A DNA stretch of 64,000 nt, from contig CAVQOI010000008.1 in NCBI GenBank assembly GCA_963714425.1, positions 248,001 to 312,000 on the forward strand, written 5' to 3'. Below, in pieces: positions 52,502-60,968 of the stretch (its first letter is position 1; each line of letters begins with the position of its first letter). This stretch comes from DATCYX01 sp963714425 (GTDB lineage Bacteria > Chloroflexota > Anaerolineae > Anaerolineales > UBA4823). The notes under the pieces are model-generated. The model had not been told where the DNA came from. It saw only the letters and a list, made by a program, of their open reading frames with translations, and searched no databases. Position numbers and translations under genes: made by a program.

Positions 52502-53217
52502 TCTATCATTCGAGTACTTCTCAAAAGCTACATGAGAATCTGGGGGAGATCATCGCTTCCACACTCCCCGGTGATAGGCTGCCTTCGGAGCCAGATCTGG
52601 CGCGTAAGCTTGGCGTCTCACGCGCTACTTTGCGCGAAGCCATGCGCACATTCGAAACGCAGGGGAAGATCCGCCGCCGTCAGGGATCAGGAACCTATGT
52701 GACCCATCCAACGCAGGTAATTGAAAGTGGCCTGGAATTGCTCGAATCGATCGAGAGGTTAGCGGAACGGATCGATTTGCCCGTATCAATGGGCGAATTA
52801 AAGCTTGAGCATCGGCCGGCAACAGATAAAGAGTATCATGCCCTGGGATTGGCGTCTGATGTGAAAGTAGTCCATCTCTCGCGTGTCATCCTGGCCGAAG
52901 GTCGCCCGGTTGCATATCTGATCGATATCATCCCAGAGGATGTGCTCTCGCCGAGAGATTTCGGAAAAGAGTTTACTGGATCTGTGCTGGATTTGCTTCT
53001 CCGCCGGGGTTCCCCCGATTTGCTCACCTCGCGTTGCGAGATTAATGCAGAGACTGCAACCGCGCCTGTGGCACGCTCATTAGGAATCCAGCGCGGGGAT
53101 GTATTGCTCCGGTTTATCGCTTATCTATACGATACTGCAGGGAGGGTTGTCGATTATTCGTTTAGTTATTTCTTGCCTGGCTATTTTCGCTTCCATGTCG
53201 TTCGCAAAATCGGATAA
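52498..53217 (+). CDS. GntR-family regulator with UTRA domain
   Basis: 239 residues. N-terminal winged helix (about 10-70: PSEPDLARKLGVSRATLREAMRTFETQGKIRRRQGSGTYV) and a C-terminal UTRA effector domain (about 95-235: VVHLSRVILAEGRPVAYLIDIIPEDVL, VVDYSFSYFLPGYFRFHVVRK). UTRA domains bind small metabolites. Its location inside the operon suggests that it controls the promoter at 49146-49174 in response to a purine or breakdown product. Confidence 0.9.
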   Translation: MIYHSSTSQKLHENLGEIIASTLPGDRLPSEPDLARKLGVSRATLREAMRTFETQGKIRRRQGSGTYVTHPTQVIESGLELLESIERLAERIDLPVSMGELKLEHRPATDKEYHALGLASDVKVVHLSRVILAEGRPVAYLIDIIPEDVLSPRDFGKEFTGSVLDLLLRRGSPDLLTSRCEINAETATAPVARSLGIQRGDVLLRFIAYLYDTAGRVVDYSFSYFLPGYFRFHVVRKIG

Positions 53218-53287
53218 CACACCTGCGGCCAAGCCAAGGGTGTTTATAAGTCAAATTCATACATAGAAACAGGTTTCGGAGGAAAAA

Positions 53288-54238
53288 ATGCGCAGTTTTA
53301 ATGGTCGTGACATCTTGTCACTCAAAGGTTTCGAACGGGAGGAATATTTCCGCGTTTTCGAAATCGCAGATGAGCTGGCTCCATTCGCACGCAATCGTCG
53401 CAATACAGACTTGCTAAGTGAAAAGACTCTAGTCACAGCTTTTTACCAGCCAAGCACGCGTACACGTTTGGCGCATGAAGCCGCTATGCACCGCCTGGGC
53501 GGGCATGTTACAGGCTTCTCGGATGCCAAGATGACCCGGGCCGGAGATTTCTACCAGGAATCGATCAAAGATACCGTAAAGATGCTGGAGTTTTATGGTG
53601 ACGCCATCGTGATGCGCCATTTTCAGCAGGGCGCTCCGCATGAAGCGGCGCGATGGGCGAGCATCCCGGTGATCAATGCAGGCGATGGCTGGGGCGAGCA
53701 TCCCACCCAGGTGCTAACCGACTTATACACCATCCAGGAGGAGTTCGGATCATTGGATGGCCTTAATTTCCTGTTGATTGGCGATATGCGTATGCGCACG
53801 ATGCACAGCATCAGCTACGCCATGACCCAGTTCGACATCAACGCCTTCTACGTCTCTCCTCCCGAGATGAGCCTGACCGATGACTTCAAGAAGGAATTGA
53901 ATGATCTGAGCTTGAATTTCAAGGAGATCGAACACGTAGAGCAGGCTATCGCTGAAGCAGATGTGATCTACATGGAGCCGGTCGTTCAGCCAGACTACAC
54001 AAAATCGCGAGATGAGCGCACTGGTGAGGTGAGCGGGACTCCAGCAAATTACAAGGTCACTAAGGAATTGCTTCGCAAAGCTAAGCAGAGCGCTATCGTT
54101 TTGCACTCGCTGCCACGCATGGATGAGCTTCCAGCAGACGTTGATGACACACGTCACGAACGCTACTGGATTGAAGCCTTCAACGGTGTCGTGGTCCGTA
54201 TGGCTCTGTTGGCACTTGTCTTAGGAGCGATGGAGTAA
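53288..54238 (+). CDS. Aspartate/ornithine carbamoyltransferase family protein (ATCase-like, changed substrate loop)
   Basis: 316 residues. Carbamoyl-phosphate site is intact: YQPSTRTRLAHEAAM, VMRHFQQG, GWGEHPTQVLTD, and HSLPRMDELPADVD matches ATCase. The GDMRMRTMHS loop keeps the Arg, but where ATCase has the R-V-Q aspartate-binding segment this protein has MEPVVQPDYTKS. Since it sits with deaminases, a YgeW-like enzyme and carbamate kinase rather than with pyr genes, I infer a catabolic phosphorolysis role on an unknown ureido compound. A GGAGG site precedes the ATG. Confidence 0.8.
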   Translation: MRSFNGRDILSLKGFEREEYFRVFEIADELAPFARNRRNTDLLSEKTLVTAFYQPSTRTRLAHEAAMHRLGGHVTGFSDAKMTRAGDFYQESIKDTVKMLEFYGDAIVMRHFQQGAPHEAARWASIPVINAGDGWGEHPTQVLTDLYTIQEEFGSLDGLNFLLIGDMRMRTMHSISYAMTQFDINAFYVSPPEMSLTDDFKKELNDLSLNFKEIEHVEQAIAEADVIYMEPVVQPDYTKSRDERTGEVSGTPANYKVTKELLRKAKQSAIVLHSLPRMDELPADVDDTRHERYWIEAFNGVVVRMALLALVLGAME

Positions 54239-54241
54239 ACC

Positions 54242-55222
54242 ATGCAAACTGATCTACGCAACCGCGATCTAATTGGCGATCTGGATTTCTCCAAGGAAGA
54301 GGTGGAAACCGTGATGGAGGTCGCCTTCGACCTGAAGCGCAAGCGCGCTTTGGGGGAGCCACATGCCTACCTGCGCGATAAGGTGCTGGCGATGCTGTTC
54401 TTTTTCTCCAGCACACGTACCCGCGGCTCTTTTGAGGCTGGTATGGCACAACTTGGCGGTCATGCGGCTTTCATCGAGAGTAAGACCACCCAGATAGCCC
54501 ATGGAGATACCCCGAAAGAAATTGGCGAGATCTTTGGGCGCTACTTCGATGGGATAGCTATCCGGCATGTGGATTGGGGTGTTGGCAATGGGTACCTGAA
54601 CGCCGTAGCGAAAGCCTCCCGTGTGCCCATTCTCAATATGCAATGCGAGATTTACCACCCGTTTCAATGCCTTGCTGATTTGATGACGATATTCGAGAAA
54701 AAAGGCCGAGATCTACGCCGTAAACGGATGGTCGTTTCCTGGGCGTACGCGGCTTCTTACCAGAAGCCCATGTCTGTGCCGCAGTCACTGGTATTGCAGA
54801 TGCCACGCTTCGGCATGGATGTTGTCCTGGCACACCCGCCGGAGTTCAAGCTTATGCCCGAGATTATGGATCAAGCTCAGGAACAGGCGCGGAAATTCGG
54901 CGTCGGCTTCGAAGTAGTCGATGATATGGAAGCTGCATTCAAAGATGCCGATATCATCTATGCCAAGTCTTGGGGTGCGATGGTACATACACCAGATCCT
55001 GAGGAAGGCGCCAGGATTATCAAAAAGTACGCCCATTGGATTACTGATGAGCGCAAAATGGCGCTTGCCAAACCCGATGCGATCTACATGCACCCACTGC
55101 CGGCTGACCGCAATATAGAGGTCACCGATGGCGTCATGGATGGACCAAATTCCGTGGTTTATGATCAGGCTGAGAACCGCATGCATGCTCAGAAAGCGGT
55201 CATGGCCTTGACGATGAGATAA
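54242..55222 (+). CDS. YgeW-like knotted carbamoyltransferase
   Basis: 326 residues of the ornithine/N-acetylornithine-type carbamoyltransferase family. FFFSSTRTRGSFEAGMAQLGG binds carbamoyl phosphate; SKTTQIAHGDTPKEIGEIF and VSWAYAASYQKPMSVPQSL resemble the knot-containing YgeW (UTCase) group; HPFQCLADLMTI replaces the usual HPxQ; YMHPLPADRNIEVTDGVMDG is the C-terminal block. YgeW in enterobacteria lies in purine-degradation clusters with carbamate kinase, as here. Substrate unproven; starts three bases after the ATCase-like gene. Confidence 0.82.
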   Translation: MQTDLRNRDLIGDLDFSKEEVETVMEVAFDLKRKRALGEPHAYLRDKVLAMLFFFSSTRTRGSFEAGMAQLGGHAAFIESKTTQIAHGDTPKEIGEIFGRYFDGIAIRHVDWGVGNGYLNAVAKASRVPILNMQCEIYHPFQCLADLMTIFEKKGRDLRRKRMVVSWAYAASYQKPMSVPQSLVLQMPRFGMDVVLAHPPEFKLMPEIMDQAQEQARKFGVGFEVVDDMEAAFKDADIIYAKSWGAMVHTPDPEEGARIIKKYAHWITDERKMALAKPDAIYMHPLPADRNIEVTDGVMDGPNSVVYDQAENRMHAQKAVMALTMR

Positions 55223-55242
55223 GCGACAAAAGGGATTACGAC

Positions 55243-56205
55243 ATGCCAAACTCAGATAAAAAGATAGCTGTCGTCGCCATTGGTGGAAACTCCTTGATCA
55301 AGGATAAAAACCACCAGTCTGTTGAAGATCAGTACCTGGCAGCCAAAGAAACAACCTTCCATATTGCCGATATGATCGAAGCTGGCTGGGATGTGGCGAT
55401 TGGGCACGGGAATGGGCCACAGGTAGGCTTTATCCTGCGTCGCTCCGAGATTGCTCATAAAGTTGAGGGTATGCATGAAGTGCCGCTGGATGTGTGCGGA
55501 GCAGATAGCCAGGGAGCTATCGGATACTCGTTGCAGCAGAATCTGCAGAATGAGCTCTTCAAACGCGGCATCAAAAAGCCTGTAGCCACAATTGTCACCC
55601 AGGTTCTGGTAGATAAAGATGACCCAGCTTTCCGCAACCCGACCAAACCGATCGGTGGGTTTATGGATGAAGCAGAGGCGCAGATGCGTGCCAAAGATAT
55701 GGGCTGGAGTGTTGTAGAAGACGCTGGGCGCGGTTGGCGCCGCGTAGTCGCTTCACCTCTCCCCAAAGAAGTGGTCGAGCTCGATTCGGTACAGGCGCTT
55801 GTTCGACAAGGAGTAGTAGTCATTACCGTTGGTGGAGGGGGAATCCCTGTTGTCGATGTGGGGGAAGGCGAGTATCGAGGCACGGCTGCTGTGATCGATA
55901 AGGATTATGCCAGCAGTTTGCTCGCCCGTCTGATAGGCGCCAACCTGTTTGTGATCTCTACCGCCGTGGAGAAGGTTGCCCTGAATTTTGGCAAGCCTGA
56001 CCAGAAATGGGTAGATCGTATGACTGTAGCAGAAGCAAAGGCCTACCTGGCAGAGGGCGTGCATTTTGCAAAAGGATCTATGGCACCCAAGATAGAGGCG
56101 ATCCTATGGTATCTCGAAGGTGGCGGTAAACAAGCGCTTATAACTAATCCCGAGAATATCGGGCGTGCATTACGAGGTGAAACAGGTACCTGGATTGTGC
56201 CATAA
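55243..56205 (+). CDS. arcC: Carbamate kinase
   Basis: 320 residues of the amino-acid-kinase fold. VVAIGGNSLIKD, IGHGNGPQVGFIL, VPLDVCGADSQGAIGY, TVGGGGIPVV, VIDKDYASSLLA and FAKGSMAPKIEA are the family blocks. It transfers phosphate from carbamoyl phosphate to ADP, giving ATP, CO2 and NH3. Together with the two upstream transcarbamylases it would harvest ATP from ureido-group phosphorolysis. Two hairpins follow its stop. Confidence 0.95.
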   Translation: MPNSDKKIAVVAIGGNSLIKDKNHQSVEDQYLAAKETTFHIADMIEAGWDVAIGHGNGPQVGFILRRSEIAHKVEGMHEVPLDVCGADSQGAIGYSLQQNLQNELFKRGIKKPVATIVTQVLVDKDDPAFRNPTKPIGGFMDEAEAQMRAKDMGWSVVEDAGRGWRRVVASPLPKEVVELDSVQALVRQGVVVITVGGGGIPVVDVGEGEYRGTAAVIDKDYASSLLARLIGANLFVISTAVEKVALNFGKPDQKWVDRMTVAEAKAYLAEGVHFAKGSMAPKIEAILWYLEGGGKQALITNPENIGRALRGETGTWIVP

Positions 56206-56214
56206 CCTACGTCA

Positions 56215-56237
56215 CATAGGATAAAATATGTCCTATG
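56215..56237 (+). terminator. Hairpin after carbamate kinase (short)
   Basis: CATAGGA (56215-56221) and TCCTATG (56231-56237) form a 7-bp stem with a 9-base AT-rich loop, directly before a stronger hairpin. Without a T-run its terminator role is uncertain. Confidence 0.4.
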
Positions 56238-56274
56238 GTGAGACCCTAAAGGACGAACTGCTTTAGGGTCTCAC
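56238..56274 (+). terminator. Strong hairpin between carbamate kinase and ABC importer
   Basis: GTGAGACCCTAAAG (56238-56251) and CTTTAGGGTCTCAC (56261-56274) make a perfect 14-bp stem with a 9-base loop. No U-tract follows, so it may work as a partial terminator or RNA-processing/stability element setting different expression for enzyme and transporter genes. Confidence 0.6.
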
Positions 56275-56335
56275 GACAAATAAATATATTGGTTTTCGGA
56301 TACAGCCACACCCAACGCCTGGGAGGCCTGGAGCT

Positions 56336-57802
56336 ATGCAAATCGAACTAAAAGAGATACGCAAATACTTCGGCAATGTCAAGGCGAATGATGGCATCAA
56401 CATGGTCCTTGAGGTAGGTAAGATCTATGGACTACTGGGGGAAAATGGCGCCGGTAAAAGTACATTAATGAAAATCCTGTCCGGTTATCAACCCCCGGAC
56501 AGTGGAGAAATCCATTTAGGTGGAACGCAGGTGAGGTTTAATTCACCAGCGCAAGCCCTGAAGAATGGTATCGGTATGCTTTACCAGGAACCGCTGGATT
56601 TCCCCCCTTTTCGTATCATAGAAAACTACTTGCTCGGACGAGACCAGCGAGTGAGCCTGGATTACAAAATTGCTGCAACCGAATTAAATCAGCTTTCCTC
56701 GCGCTACAATTTTTCACTCGATGTACAGGCATATTTAGACAGCCTATCTTTAGGGGAGCGGCAGCAGTTAGAGCTAGTGCGCTTGTTGGCAGGTGGTGCG
56801 GAAATCTTGATCCTGGACGAGCCGACCACAGGGATCAGCGCAGAGCAAAAAGAGATTTTATTCGGATCGATGCGCAAATTGGCGCATCAGGAAGGGAAAA
56901 CCCTAATACTGGTCTCACACAAGTTGGATGAAGTCCAAGAATTGTGTGACCATGCGTTTGTGCTGCGGCGTGGTAAGCTCGTTGGACAGGTTGAAATCCC
57001 CTGCCCAAATGAACAGCTTGTAGAAATGATGTTTGCACAGATCCCGCCCCGGACTGACCGCGCCCCAAATATTCAAACAGGAAAGGCTGCGGTCGAGTTG
57101 CATGCAGCGACGATCCCCACCTATCGTCTTACGTTAGAGAGCATCAATTTAGCTGTCCAGCCAGGAGAGGTGTTCGGACTAGCTGGCCTTGAAGGCAGCG
57201 GACAGCAGCTGGTTCTACAGGCTTGCGCAGGATTACTCCGTCTCTCGCATGGGAAAATCCATCTGGCTGGAGAGGATGTCACAGGTTCTTCTTACCACCG
57301 CATGCAATCTGCGGGTGTTGCGTACGTCGCTGCCGGACGTTTGGAAGCGGGATTAGTTGCTGGACTATCATTAACAGAACACGTTGTGTTAGCACAACCC
57401 GAACACCCTTTTTTCGTAGATTGGAAGAAAGCCCAAAACAGTTGTGCTGAGAAAATAGAGAAGTATCAAATTGTTGGTAAGCCATTCTCAAACGCAGACG
57501 AACTCTCTGGTGGTAACCAGCAGCGATTGTTATACGCCCTTTTGAGAGATAAACTAAAGCTGATCCTTTTAGAGAATCCAACGCGTGGTCTCGATGTACG
57601 CTCCTCGGATTGGATTTGGGAGATCATGTACGCCCGACGCCAGATGGGTACGGCCATTTTATTTATGTCAGCTGACCTCGATGAGGTTGTAGAGCGCAGT
57701 GACCGGATTGCAGTATTTTCTGGGGGAGTGATGTCCCGCATCGTGAACTCCAAGGAGACTTCAGTGGATGAACTTGGTCATCTGATTGGAGGGCAGGCAT
57801 GA
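56336..57802 (+). CDS. ABC importer ATP-binding protein, double NBD (YufO/RbsA type)
   Basis: 488 residues with two nucleotide-binding domains. NBD1 is complete: GENGAGKST (35-43), LSLGERQQLELV, LILDEPTTG. NBD2 lacks the Walker A Lys-Ser (GLAGLEGSGQQLVL) but keeps ELSGGNQQRLLYALL and LILLENPTRGLD, the usual asymmetric pattern in nucleoside and sugar importers. It powers the adjacent BMP-type permeases. Overlaps the first permease by ATGA. Confidence 0.93.
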   Translation: MQIELKEIRKYFGNVKANDGINMVLEVGKIYGLLGENGAGKSTLMKILSGYQPPDSGEIHLGGTQVRFNSPAQALKNGIGMLYQEPLDFPPFRIIENYLLGRDQRVSLDYKIAATELNQLSSRYNFSLDVQAYLDSLSLGERQQLELVRLLAGGAEILILDEPTTGISAEQKEILFGSMRKLAHQEGKTLILVSHKLDEVQELCDHAFVLRRGKLVGQVEIPCPNEQLVEMMFAQIPPRTDRAPNIQTGKAAVELHAATIPTYRLTLESINLAVQPGEVFGLAGLEGSGQQLVLQACAGLLRLSHGKIHLAGEDVTGSSYHRMQSAGVAYVAAGRLEAGLVAGLSLTEHVVLAQPEHPFFVDWKKAQNSCAEKIEKYQIVGKPFSNADELSGGNQQRLLYALLRDKLKLILLENPTRGLDVRSSDWIWEIMYARRQMGTAILFMSADLDEVVERSDRIAVFSGGVMSRIVNSKETSVDELGHLIGGQA

Positions 57803-58845
57803 GCGCACGTCAAGCCATCCGCTGGTTCTGGCCGCTGATCCCGATATTCGCTGCCCTGCTTTTCACGACAGGACTATTGGTGCTTTTTGACGCCAGCCCG
57901 GTGGAATCCTTTGTGGCGATGTACAACGGTTCATTTGGAGACCAGTCCAAAACCCTAAGTGTATTGGCATTCTGGGTGCCAATGACCTTGAGCGCATTAG
58001 GTCTATTGGTGACTTTCAAGGCTGGTCTGTGGAACATTGGCGTGGAGGGGCAAATCATCATTGGCGCGATCGCCGCCAGCTGGGTCGCACTCAAAGTCAC
58101 TGCTCCTACTCCCTTCCTGCAAGTCACTCTGGAAGTGCTTGCGGCAATGGCTGGCGGCGCGGTATGGGGTGCGCTAATCGCTGTTATGAAAACCCGAGGC
58201 GGTGTCAATGAGATCTTTGGAGGCCTTGCCTTAAATAACCTGGCGATTATCCTGACGAATTACCTGATCTCCGGTCCATGGCAGCCGCCCGAAGGAGGGA
58301 CGTTTCGTGGTACGGCACCTTTTGCACCTGAGGCTCTTCTCCCGCGCTTTGCCGAGTCACGCTTCAGCCCGATCTCGATGGTTGTGACACTTATTGTTAT
58401 CGCCGTGATCATTGTTCTGTTGCGTGGCACCTTCTGGGGATTGAAATTAAAGGCCTTAGGAAAAAATCCCTTCTCTGCTTTTCTATTGGGCGTCTCCAGC
58501 GAGCGAGAAGTGATCCTGGCAATGATGTTTTGCGGGGCGTTAGCTGGGCTGGGCGGAGCAGTACGTGTGTTGAGTTGGTTTGACAGCCTGCGCCAGTCAA
58601 TATCGGGAGGGATTGGGTTCTTAGCATTGCTGGTAGTTATGTTAGCAAATTTCCAGACTGCCTGGGTGCCTTTCATCGCATTATTTTTCTCCGCAGTCCT
58701 GAATGGCGCAATCACATTACAGCTTAGAACGCAACTGCATTCTTCTTTAGGTGGCATTTTGACCGGTGTTATGGTGCTGTTCGTCCTGCTATTTGGAGAT
58801 AGCGGGATATTCAAGCGCTGGCGTAGGGAGAAGCATCATGAATGA
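57799..58845 (+). CDS. BMP-type ABC importer permease, pair 1 (YufP-like)
   Basis: 348 residues with about nine to ten helices. The BPD_transp_2 core includes TFKAGLWNIGVEGQIIIGAI, GGVNEIFGGLALNNLAIILTNYLISGP and KALGKNPFSAFLLGVSSEREVILAMMFCGALAGLGGAV. This is the larger permease type of nucleoside importers. It overlaps the next gene by eight bases. Confidence 0.9.
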   Translation: MSARQAIRWFWPLIPIFAALLFTTGLLVLFDASPVESFVAMYNGSFGDQSKTLSVLAFWVPMTLSALGLLVTFKAGLWNIGVEGQIIIGAIAASWVALKVTAPTPFLQVTLEVLAAMAGGAVWGALIAVMKTRGGVNEIFGGLALNNLAIILTNYLISGPWQPPEGGTFRGTAPFAPEALLPRFAESRFSPISMVVTLIVIAVIIVLLRGTFWGLKLKALGKNPFSAFLLGVSSEREVILAMMFCGALAGLGGAVRVLSWFDSLRQSISGGIGFLALLVVMLANFQTAWVPFIALFFSAVLNGAITLQLRTQLHSSLGGILTGVMVLFVLLFGDSGIFKRWRREKHHE

Positions 58846-59812
58846 CACCGAACTTATTCGTGTGTTGGCATCAATCATCCTGGCGTCTGCTCCACTGATC
58901 ATTGCAGTTTGTGGAGAGACGATTACTGAGCGGGCGGGTGTCGTAAACCTTTCTCTGGATGGCACGATGCTTATGTCTGCGATGACTGGCTTCGTGGTTG
59001 GATTGAAGACCGACAGCATCTGGTGGGGCTTTTTAGCAGCAGCAGTTGTCGGAATGGTATTTGCAGCCATAGTCGCATTTGGGAGCATTACACTCGGCAA
59101 GAGCCAGGTAGCAGTAGGTTTTGTTCTCACCTTGCTAGGCGATGATCTGAGTGCGTTCTTGGGACAAAATTTCACCCGCATTCCCGGTGCTGTGGTCACG
59201 CGCATTGGTATCCCTATACTTAAAGATATCCCCATCATCGGACCGATTTTATTTGACCAGGATATTGTCGTCTACTTTTCGTTTGTATTGGTCATCTTCT
59301 GCTGGTGGTTCTTGTATCGCACTCAACCGGGACTTCACTTGCGGAGTAGTGGGGAACGACCCGATGCAGCCTTTGCTCGAGGTGTAAATGTCCGCCTCGT
59401 TCGCTATCTTTACACGATGTTCGGTGGAGCGTTGGTTGGGATCGCAGGCGCTGCTTACTCGTTGAATGTCAAGATCGGCTGGTCGGATGGTCATACCCGC
59501 GGACTCGGCTGGATTGCCCTGGCAATCGTTATCTTCGGAGGCTGGTCGCCTGTGAAGGGGGCACTCGGAGCAATCCTTTTTGGTGCTACCAAGTCACTGG
59601 CGACGCTCCTGCAGCGTACGTTTCCTGAGGTCTCTGTTGTCGCTTTCAATGCCATCCCTTGGGTATTGATGATTGCGGTGTTGATCGTGGTCGGGAGCGA
59701 TTTTACAGAGCGCCTGATAGAGTTGATGCCTCGGCGTGCCCAGCGACCGTTGCGACGCCTGCTTCGAATCACGGCACCCCTTGCACTGGGGAGCAATCTC
59801 CCCGACCAATAA
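58838..59812 (+). CDS. BMP-type ABC importer permease, pair 1 (YufQ-like)
   Basis: 324 residues from the ATG at 58838 (an upstream start would lie in the preceding gene). About nine helices with LIIAVCGETITERAGVVNLSLDGTMLM, KSQVAVGFVLTLLGDDLSAFLGQ and the loop RSSGERPDAAFARGVNVRLVRY. Partner of the previous permease. A 19-base gap separates it from the second permease pair. Confidence 0.9.
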   Translation: MNDTELIRVLASIILASAPLIIAVCGETITERAGVVNLSLDGTMLMSAMTGFVVGLKTDSIWWGFLAAAVVGMVFAAIVAFGSITLGKSQVAVGFVLTLLGDDLSAFLGQNFTRIPGAVVTRIGIPILKDIPIIGPILFDQDIVVYFSFVLVIFCWWFLYRTQPGLHLRSSGERPDAAFARGVNVRLVRYLYTMFGGALVGIAGAAYSLNVKIGWSDGHTRGLGWIALAIVIFGGWSPVKGALGAILFGATKSLATLLQRTFPEVSVVAFNAIPWVLMIAVLIVVGSDFTERLIELMPRRAQRPLRRLLRITAPLALGSNLPDQ

Positions 59813-59831
59813 GGTTTGAGTAGAACTCATT

Positions 59832-60968
59832 ATGAGAGCATCGTGGAAAAGTAACATTCGCCTGGATAGTATCCTCAACTTTCTCATGCCATTTCTCGCA
59901 GCTGTCGCTGCGCTTGGAGTGGGTGCGATCATGCTGCTGGTGTTAAAGGTGAATCCTATCGAGGCGTATGCTGCACTCTGGCAGGGTGCTTTTGGTAGCC
60001 AGAACGCGATGGCAGATACGGTGGTTAAAGCGACACCGTTACTCTTAGTTGGTATTGGCATCTGCGTTGCCTTTCGCGGAGGTGTCATCAATATTGGTGG
60101 GGAGGGGCAGCTTGTGGTTGGCGCGCTATCTGCCACGGCGGTAGGCTTGCTATTTCCGGATGCGTCCGGCTGGTTAATTATCCCTCTGGCTCTTCTGGCT
60201 GGATTCGCGGGTGGTGCTGTCTGGGGAGGCATTCCCGGCGTACTTAAAGCGTACTTCAACGTGAATGAGATTCTGAGCACAATCATGATGAACCAGATTG
60301 CGGTTCAGGGCATGAACTTCCTCCTCAGAGGTCCGATGATCGATCCTGTCCAACTGGAAGCAGCCTCCCGAATCCCGCAAACAGCCCGTCTCTCCCGATT
60401 GTTCGATCTGCCCAGGTTGGTGCCCACACGCTTACATCTGGGGTCAGCCATCGCAGTATTGGTTGCGATCCTGATCTTTATCTTCTTGTGGCGCACGATT
60501 GCTGGTTACCGTATCCGTGCTGTTGGATTGAACCCAGCTGCTTCTCGCTACGCAGGCATTAACGTGCGCCAGTATGTAGTGCTGGCCTTACTGTTAAGCG
60601 GCGCGCTAAGCGGACTGGCAGGGGCAGTTCAAGTGTATGGTGTCAACCATCGCATGTTCACCGACGGTTCTGCGACTGGGTTCACAGGCGGAGCAGGGTT
60701 TAATGGCATCGTTGCGGCTCTGTTTGGTCAGCTCCACCCCATTGGCACTATTCCAGCCGCCTTCCTTTTTGGTGCGCTCCTGGTTGGTGCAAACGCCATG
60801 CAGCGTGCAGTTCAAGTGCCTTCAGCTTTGATTACAGCGTTGAATGGCTTACTGGTTGTATTTGTGGTCAGCACAGATCTATGGCGTCGCAGGTTGCAGC
60901 GGCGTCAAACAAGCCAGGCGATACGCGAAGAGGGGAGCCCTGCTAAACAGATGAAGGCAGAGACATGA
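59832..60968 (+). CDS. BMP-type ABC importer permease, pair 2 (YufP-like)
   Basis: 378 residues, about ten helices: AFRGGVINIGGEGQLVVGAL, YFNVNEILSTIMMNQIAVQGMNFLLRGP, and RAVGLNPAASRYAGINVRQYVVLALLLSGALSGLAGAV. Clearly a paralogue of the pair 1 large permease but divergent in its N- and C-termini. It overlaps the next gene by ATGA. Confidence 0.9.
   Translation: MRASWKSNIRLDSILNFLMPFLAAVAALGVGAIMLLVLKVNPIEAYAALWQGAFGSQNAMADTVVKATPLLLVGIGICVAFRGGVINIGGEGQLVVGALSATAVGLLFPDASGWLIIPLALLAGFAGGAVWGGIPGVLKAYFNVNEILSTIMMNQIAVQGMNFLLRGPMIDPVQLEAASRIPQTARLSRLFDLPRLVPTRLHLGSAIAVLVAILIFIFLWRTIAGYRIRAVGLNPAASRYAGINVRQYVVLALLLSGALSGLAGAVQVYGVNHRMFTDGSATGFTGGAGFNGIVAALFGQLHPIGTIPAAFLFGALLVGANAMQRAVQVPSALITALNGLLVVFVVSTDLWRRRLQRRQTSQAIREEGSPAKQMKAET

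Noticed and set aside
59594..60286. 230-codon minus-strand open frame across the permease genes
   Set aside because: Two overlapping plus-strand permeases with clear membrane helices explain this region.
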